Source: Flavobacteriaceae bacterium
Lineage (GTDB): Bacteria > Bacteroidota > Bacteroidia > Flavobacteriales > Flavobacteriaceae
Reading direction: 5' to 3'
Assembly (NCBI GenBank): GCA_016763595.1
Contig: JAESTN010000078.1
Span: 1-10,759, forward strand
Length of the DNA stretch: 10,759 bases
The translations under genes and the position numbers were made by a program. Under the pieces are notes generated by a model, which did not search any database, was not told where the DNA came from, and saw only the letters and a program-made list of their open reading frames with translations. The number at the start of each line of letters is the position of its first letter. Positions within the stretch are counted from its first letter, which is position 1. Below are positions 7,441 through 10,759 of the stretch, piece by piece.

Positions 7441-8547
7441 TTATTGATTAAATGGAATTATAATGGTTGCAATAAATTGAGTGTCATTCTTAATCTGTGT
7501 TTTAAAAATATACTGGTTTGGATATACACGTTCTAAACGTTGTTGCACATTTTTTAATCCAACACCAAAGCCTATTTTTTTTCTTGTAGAACTCCTATTT
7601 CCTAAGGTGTTAGAAATTTGAAATTCTAAACATGGAATTTTTAATTTTGAATCAATTGTTTTTATGGCTTTTATACGAATGTTCCCAGCAGCAATTGTCT
7701 TTGCGATTCCATGGTTTACAGCATTTTCTATTAACGGTTGTAAAATCATGTTCGGAATTTGAGCATTTAAAACCTCCTCATCAATTTGATATGTAATGGT
7801 GACTCTATCTTGAAATCGAATTTCTTCTAGATCTAAGTAGTTTTTTATAAAGGCAACTTCTTCTTGTAACGGAATGATTTGTTCGGCATCATTTTCTAAC
7901 ATTACTCGTAATAATGATCCTATTTTAGTCAACATTTTCTGAGCATCTTTGGTATCAATATCAATCATTGATGCTATAGAGTGCAAGGTGTTGAATAGAA
8001 AATGAGGGTGCAATTGCATGCGTAGCGTATTCAATTGCGCTGTGATTAACTCTTTTTGCTTTTCTAAATATTTTTGCTGGTACTCAAACCCTATAAAGAT
8101 TCCGATAATCAGTAATAATTCAATCAAACCAGAAAAAGTTCCTAGAGTAAGTAGTACCAAATTGTTTTCTGCAAAGAACTGGTTTAAATAACCAGAGTCA
8201 GCATAATTTAATAGAGCATACACTCTGGTTGATGCCAATTGATGTAATAATACTAAAGCAATACAACCCAGTATAAATTGAAATACTTTTTTTAGAGTAA
8301 TTGTTTTTCTTTGTTGAACCAACTTAGACAACCAATATGCAATAGGAGTAAAGAGCCCCCAGAAAATATAGTTCACTCCAATTTTTAAAGAGGTAAGGAC
8401 CCAACTAAACTCATAATTATACCTATTGATAATGTGATTGGTGTATTCTTTTAAGATAAAAAACAAGCAAATTGCCAACACCGAAAGTGCTATTTTAGAA
8501 ATAGAAACAGGTAAATTTTTATAATATGTTGCAATACGGTTTATCAT
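7441..8547 (-). CDS. LytS/YehU-type membrane sensor histidine kinase
   Basis: The 368-residue protein has four predicted membrane helices (about 17-33, 52-74, 88-106, 128-153) with no extracytoplasmic sensor domain of size, then a short coiled linker (155-175) and the His_kinase domain (PF06580): the phosphorylation box LRMQLHPHFLFNTLHSI (175-191), where His182 aligns with the conserved histidine of the PHFLFN motif. An ATPase domain follows, with the N box LQPLIENAVNHGI (269-281) and the G box GFGVGLKNVQQRL (326-338). The absence of a periplasmic domain suggests sensing within the membrane or through partner proteins; the exported SUMF1 or propeller proteins are candidates by proximity only. 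It is the first gene of the three-gene - strand operon. It is transcribed divergently from the lipoprotein gene; no clear TAnnTTTG element is found directly upstream of its start. Confidence 0.94.
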   Translation of the reverse strand: MINRIATYYKNLPVSISKIALSVLAICLFFILKEYTNHIINRYNYEFSWVLTSLKIGVNYIFWGLFTPIAYWLSKLVQQRKTITLKKVFQFILGCIALVLLHQLASTRVYALLNYADSGYLNQFFAENNLVLLTLGTFSGLIELLLIIGIFIGFEYQQKYLEKQKELITAQLNTLRMQLHPHFLFNTLHSIASMIDIDTKDAQKMLTKIGSLLRVMLENDAEQIIPLQEEVAFIKNYLDLEEIRFQDRVTITYQIDEEVLNAQIPNMILQPLIENAVNHGIAKTIAAGNIRIKAIKTIDSKLKIPCLEFQISNTLGNRSSTRKKIGFGVGLKNVQQRLERVYPNQYIFKTQIKNDTQFIATIIIPFNQ

Positions 8548-8578
8548 CTGTGCTAAAAATACATCAATTTTGATTTCT

Positions 8579-8621
8579 TAAAATTATGATAAAAAAAAGT
8601 TGTCGACATAATTTTATGATA
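8579..8621. promoter_or_regulatory. Nested inverted and direct repeats in the divergent intergenic region (possible operator)
   Basis: A 9-bp inverted repeat, TAAAATTAT (8579-8587) and ATAATTTTA (8608-8616), flanks the palindrome TGTCGACA (8601-8608). The octamer TTATGATA also occurs twice in direct orientation (8584-8591 and 8614-8621), exactly 30 bases apart, about three helical turns. The right copies overlap the -33 and -7 region of the lipoprotein promoter. A regulator binding here is inferred; in such AT-rich DNA part of this may be chance. Confidence 0.35.
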
Positions 8622-8627
8622 TATTTG
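8600..8627 (+). promoter_or_regulatory. Bacteroidota-type promoter of the lipoprotein gene
   Basis: A TTG (8600-8602) is followed after 17 bases by TATATTTG (8620-8627), matching the flavobacterial consensus TTG-N17-23-TAnnTTTG at every fixed position. Transcription would begin near 8632-8636, leaving a leader of roughly 20 bases before the ATG at 8654. This is the best promoter match in the window. Confidence 0.7.
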
Positions 8628-8653
8628 TTTCACAATCTTTAAAAAAATGAATC

Positions 8654-9124
8654 ATGAAGTTTAAAATTTTAATAGCAGCGCTTACTTTTTCTTTGGTATT
8701 TGTGAGTTGTAAAGATGGTGAAAAATCAAAAGAGACCAACCCAAAACAAGCAGAAACTACATTGAAAAACGTGAATGAACTTACCTATATAGAAATGTAT
8801 CATGTAGTTTTTAAAGACAAATCTGGCGGAATGGATGCGCATGGAGATTTGTATGGTCAAGACGCAATATCTAGTTTAAAAATTGAAACCGCTACCGTAA
8901 AACTAGACTGTGGTAATTCACTCTTGTTAGTTTCTGATAGTGATACAAAAATAGAGTTGGCAATTAAAGCCACTTTTAAATTTGCAGACAATCCAACAAA
9001 ACAATTTATAAGAGCCTACACAATAAATCCAACTGAAAAAATTACTATTGGGACTTCAAAAGTCTGTTATAATGGTAAAGAGTACCAAATAACTAGAGAA
9101 ATTATTTCAGCTGGCTTTAAATAA
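8654..9124 (+). CDS. Lipoprotein of unknown function
   Basis: The 156-residue product begins with a type II signal peptide: MKFK, a hydrophobic stretch (5-17) and the lipobox FVSC with the lipidated Cys19. The residues after the cysteine, KDGEKSKE, are lysine and acid rich, similar in kind to the lipoprotein export signal that sends Bacteroidota lipoproteins to the cell surface; surface exposure is an inference. After a polar linker (20-38) the remainder alternates strands and turns (IEMYHVVFKD, IETATVKLDCG, KIELAIKATFKF), suggesting a small beta-rich domain. Two further cysteines, Cys86 (LDCGN) and Cys137 (KVCYN), could form a disulfide. I do not recognise the family. A short decoy ATG at 8647 leads to a stop after five codons; the ATG at 8654 is the start because it gives the lipobox. 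It ends 6 bases before the convergent DinB-like gene. Confidence 0.85.
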   Translation: MKFKILIAALTFSLVFVSCKDGEKSKETNPKQAETTLKNVNELTYIEMYHVVFKDKSGGMDAHGDLYGQDAISSLKIETATVKLDCGNSLLLVSDSDTKIELAIKATFKFADNPTKQFIRAYTINPTEKITIGTSKVCYNGKEYQITREIISAGFK

Positions 9125-9130
9125 TAGTTT

Positions 9131-9652
9131 TTACCAACCTTTGGTTTTTCCTGGAGCAGTCTTTTTTAATCGGGTATAAATAGTTGTTTTACCATGTTCT
9201 CTTTGTAAGTGAGAAGTCATAATCAAGATAGATTGCATTCGTGACATTTTTCTTCCAAAAAACTCAATATTCTCATTCAAATCTTCTGGAGTCAATTTAG
9301 ACATTCCAGTTCTAATAAATGCAAATGAATCTTGTAGTTCTTGTACTACTTTCGCTTTGTTTTTTGATTTTGTTGTCGGCATTTTTTTTGGTCTTTCTAA
9401 TTTTACTACCGAAGCAAATAAGTAGTTAGCACCTGTTGTATGTCCAATTTGGCTTGCAAAATCACGTAATTCTGTTGTAGGTTTATAGGTATAGTGCTCG
9501 CTTGGCATTGCTTTGGCAGTTTCTACCACCATACTGGTCATATTGTCCCAAGCGGTAGTTAACTCTTTGGCACTTATTTGTGCAGTTAAAGTACTGCTTA
9601 AAAATACCCAAACCATAGCAATTAATGTTCCTGTTGTTTTTAAATTCTTCAT
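9131..9652 (-). CDS. Exported DinB-like four-helix-bundle protein
   Basis: The 173-residue product has a signal peptide (hydrophobic 7-22, cleavage near LTAQ at 22-25) followed by a DinB/YfiT-like helical bundle. Recognisable parts are AWDNMTSMVVETAKAMPSEH (34-53), YKPTTELRDFASQIGHTTGANY (56-77) and ILIMTSHLQREHGKTTIYTR (142-161). His71, His148 and His153 fit the three-histidine metal site of the superfamily. Many members are cytosolic thiol-dependent transferases or damage-inducible proteins of unknown role; export with TAQ cleavage is found in a Bacteroidota subgroup. The C-terminus (GKTKGW) ends shortly after the last helix, so the domain is complete. It is preceded by a -7-like octamer 25 bases before the start and is convergent with the lipoprotein gene. 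Family assignment is good; substrate is unknown. Confidence 0.85.
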   Translation of the reverse strand: MKNLKTTGTLIAMVWVFLSSTLTAQISAKELTTAWDNMTSMVVETAKAMPSEHYTYKPTTELRDFASQIGHTTGANYLFASVVKLERPKKMPTTKSKNKAKVVQELQDSFAFIRTGMSKLTPEDLNENIEFFGRKMSRMQSILIMTSHLQREHGKTTIYTRLKKTAPGKTKGW

Positions 9653-9677
9653 GTGTTTATGTTTTAAAATTATGGTT

Positions 9678-9685
9678 CAAAACTA
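9678..9685 (-). promoter_or_regulatory. Putative -7 element of the DinB-like gene
   Basis: On the - strand this reads TAGTTTTG, fitting TAnnTTTG and identical to the octamer before the beta-propeller gene. It lies 25 bases before the ATG. No TTG stands at the expected -33 distance, so the promoter is only partly supported. Confidence 0.42.
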
Positions 9686-9746
9686 CAAGAGACTTCTGTT
9701 TATAGAAACAGCTATGTGTTGAATGGTGTATTTTGTGATGAATGGT

Positions 9747-9783
9747 AAAAAAAAACAGTCATACTTTTTTCGCATGACTGTTT
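9747..9783 (-). terminator. Intrinsic terminator of the TonB-dependent receptor gene
   Basis: A perfect 10-bp inverted repeat, AAACAGTCAT (9753-9762) and ATGACTGTTT (9774-9783), has an 11-base loop. Read on the - strand the stem ends in a run of nine T (complement of the A run at 9747-9755), a good intrinsic terminator 24 bases beyond the receptor stop codon. It separates the receptor from the DinB-like gene. Confidence 0.85.
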
Positions 9784-9807
9784 GAATATGTGTTTTTTTA
9801 AAAAAAA

Positions 9808-10759
9808 TTAATCAGGCAAACGATCACGATCTTTTTTACTTCTATTAAAACGATAGATAAATGTTGCAGAGATTCTTCTTTGCGAGGTATTACTGTTAAC
9901 TTGTAATGCATAATTATCTCCATTGATAAATCGTCTAGTTTCCCTTGAGTTAAATAGATTATTCGCATTTAATGTAAGTGTCATTTTATCGTTTAAGAAA
10001 TCTTTACTCATTCCTAAATTAAACCAAGCAACACTTTCTGTATAGGTTTGTCCGCTAGTTCTGGCACCCACATAGTTTACAGTCGATTGTATCGAGAAAT
10101 CTGTAAACTTCATGGTAGAATTTAATCTAGAGGACCAAGTGCTATTACTAGAATCGTAGTTGATGTTCTTATAGCTTCCTTTTTGATTGAATCCATAGAA
10201 GTTAACATCTGCTGATAATCGCCACCATTTGTAAGGAGAATAGGTTGACACCAATTCTGCACCATATCTATTCTCAGTACCTAAGTTTACTGGAATTGTA
10301 ATGATTGTGTTATTGCTATTTCTGTAAGTAATCATTTCAAAAATATTGGTAGATCTTTGAAAGTATATGGAAGGATTGATTGTAAAACCATTCCATCTTT
10401 TCAAGGTTCCAATTTCAAAAGAGTTGGTGTACATTGGATTTAAATCTGGATTTCCATAACGAATATTGTTTTTGTCTGCGATGCCACCAAATGGATTCAA
10501 TTGCCAGAAACGAGGTCTTGTAATACGTTTGCTATAACTAAATTGTAAGCTGTTTGAGTCTGAAAAATTATAGGTTAAATGCACCGTAGGAAAAAGGTCT
10601 GTGTATTTTTTATGGTTGAAAAACACATTCTTTCTATCGGTACTTTTTGTGTCAGAATGCTCCATTCTTAATCCCAATGAATATTGAAATTTCTTCTCTC
10701 TGTTTCCATATTGTAAATAGGCTCCGTAAATCTTTTCATCATAATGTAATAAGTTGTCT
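9808..10759 (-). CDS. TonB-dependent outer-membrane receptor, beta-barrel C-terminal part (5' end outside window)
   Basis: The frame is open through the right edge (first residues DNLLHYDEKIYGAYLQYGNR), so only the last 316 or so residues are present. They form repeated amphipathic strands of the OMP_b-brl_3 / CarboxypepD-plug type of Bacteroidota receptor: LQFSYSKRITRPRFWQLNPF, RYGNPDLNPMYTNSFEIGT, GAELVSTYSPYKWWRLSADV, MTLTLNANNLFNSRETRRF and a final strand RRISATFIYRFNRS. The YGNPDLNP and TRPRFWQLNPF segments are hallmarks of the family. The protein sits in the outer membrane and would take up a ligand using TonB energy; the plug and any TonB box lie outside the window, so the ligand cannot be judged. 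A charged tail (KKDRDRLPD) follows the last strand. A TTG at 10677 is not the start, since the frame and family similarity continue upstream of it. Confidence 0.92.
   Translation of the reverse strand, partial: DNLLHYDEKIYGAYLQYGNREKKFQYSLGLRMEHSDTKSTDRKNVFFNHKKYTDLFPTVHLTYNFSDSNSLQFSYSKRITRPRFWQLNPFGGIADKNNIRYGNPDLNPMYTNSFEIGTLKRWNGFTINPSIYFQRSTNIFEMITYRNSNNTIITIPVNLGTENRYGAELVSTYSPYKWWRLSADVNFYGFNQKGSYKNINYDSSNSTWSSRLNSTMKFTDFSIQSTVNYVGARTSGQTYTESVAWFNLGMSKDFLNDKMTLTLNANNLFNSRETRRFINGDNYALQVNSNTSQRRISATFIYRFNRSKKDRDRLPD

Noticed and set aside
9513..9722. + strand open frame over the start of the DinB-like gene
   Set aside because: The hydrophobic look comes from the complement of the signal-peptide region; no promoter or family supports it.

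Overview
This AT-rich window looks like the chromosome of a marine-type Flavobacteriaceae bacterium (Bacteroidota). The evidence is a secreted protein ending in a type IX secretion (T9SS) sorting domain, a TonB-dependent outer-membrane barrel of the Bacteroidota type, a LytS/LytTR regulatory pair, signal peptides ending in TAQ or SFSQ, no clear Shine-Dalgarno sites, and TAnnTTTG-type -7 promoter elements. The genus cannot be fixed from sequence alone.

Left part, + strand (1-4926). The window opens inside an esterase-like gene with TPR-like C-terminal helices. It appears split by a frameshift near 53-78, and its nucleophile elbow lacks the catalytic serine. A RidA/YjgF-family protein follows 43 bases later. 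A 246-base spacer with two hairpins comes next, then a 1065-residue T9SS cargo protein: an Ig-like segment, a propeller-like region, a Ca-binding acidic motif, an unrecognised middle region, a carbohydrate-binding-like module and the sorting domain. A strong terminator at 4875-4925 closes this side.

Middle part, - strand (4948-8547). In transcription order there is a LytS-type histidine kinase, a LytTR response regulator and an exported SUMF1-domain protein, separated by only 3 and 6 bases, so almost certainly one operon. A secreted TolB/PD40-type beta-propeller protein lies 87 bases further on, with its own possible -7 element. I infer that the two-component pair controls envelope functions and that the SUMF1 protein is a non-catalytic or divergent partner, since both positions of the formylglycine-generating cysteine pair are replaced.

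Right part (8548-10759). A lipoprotein of unknown function is transcribed divergently from the kinase, from a near-ideal Bacteroidota promoter overlapped by palindromes. It converges with an exported DinB-like protein. Next comes a terminator with a nine-base T run and the C-terminal part of a TonB-dependent outer-membrane receptor that runs off the right edge.

No RNA gene, CRISPR array, insertion sequence or attachment site was seen. No gene-free stretch exceeds 300 bases. The most unusual points are the kinase-regulator-SUMF1 operon, the apparently inactive and frame-broken esterase, and the uncharacterised centre of the large T9SS protein.
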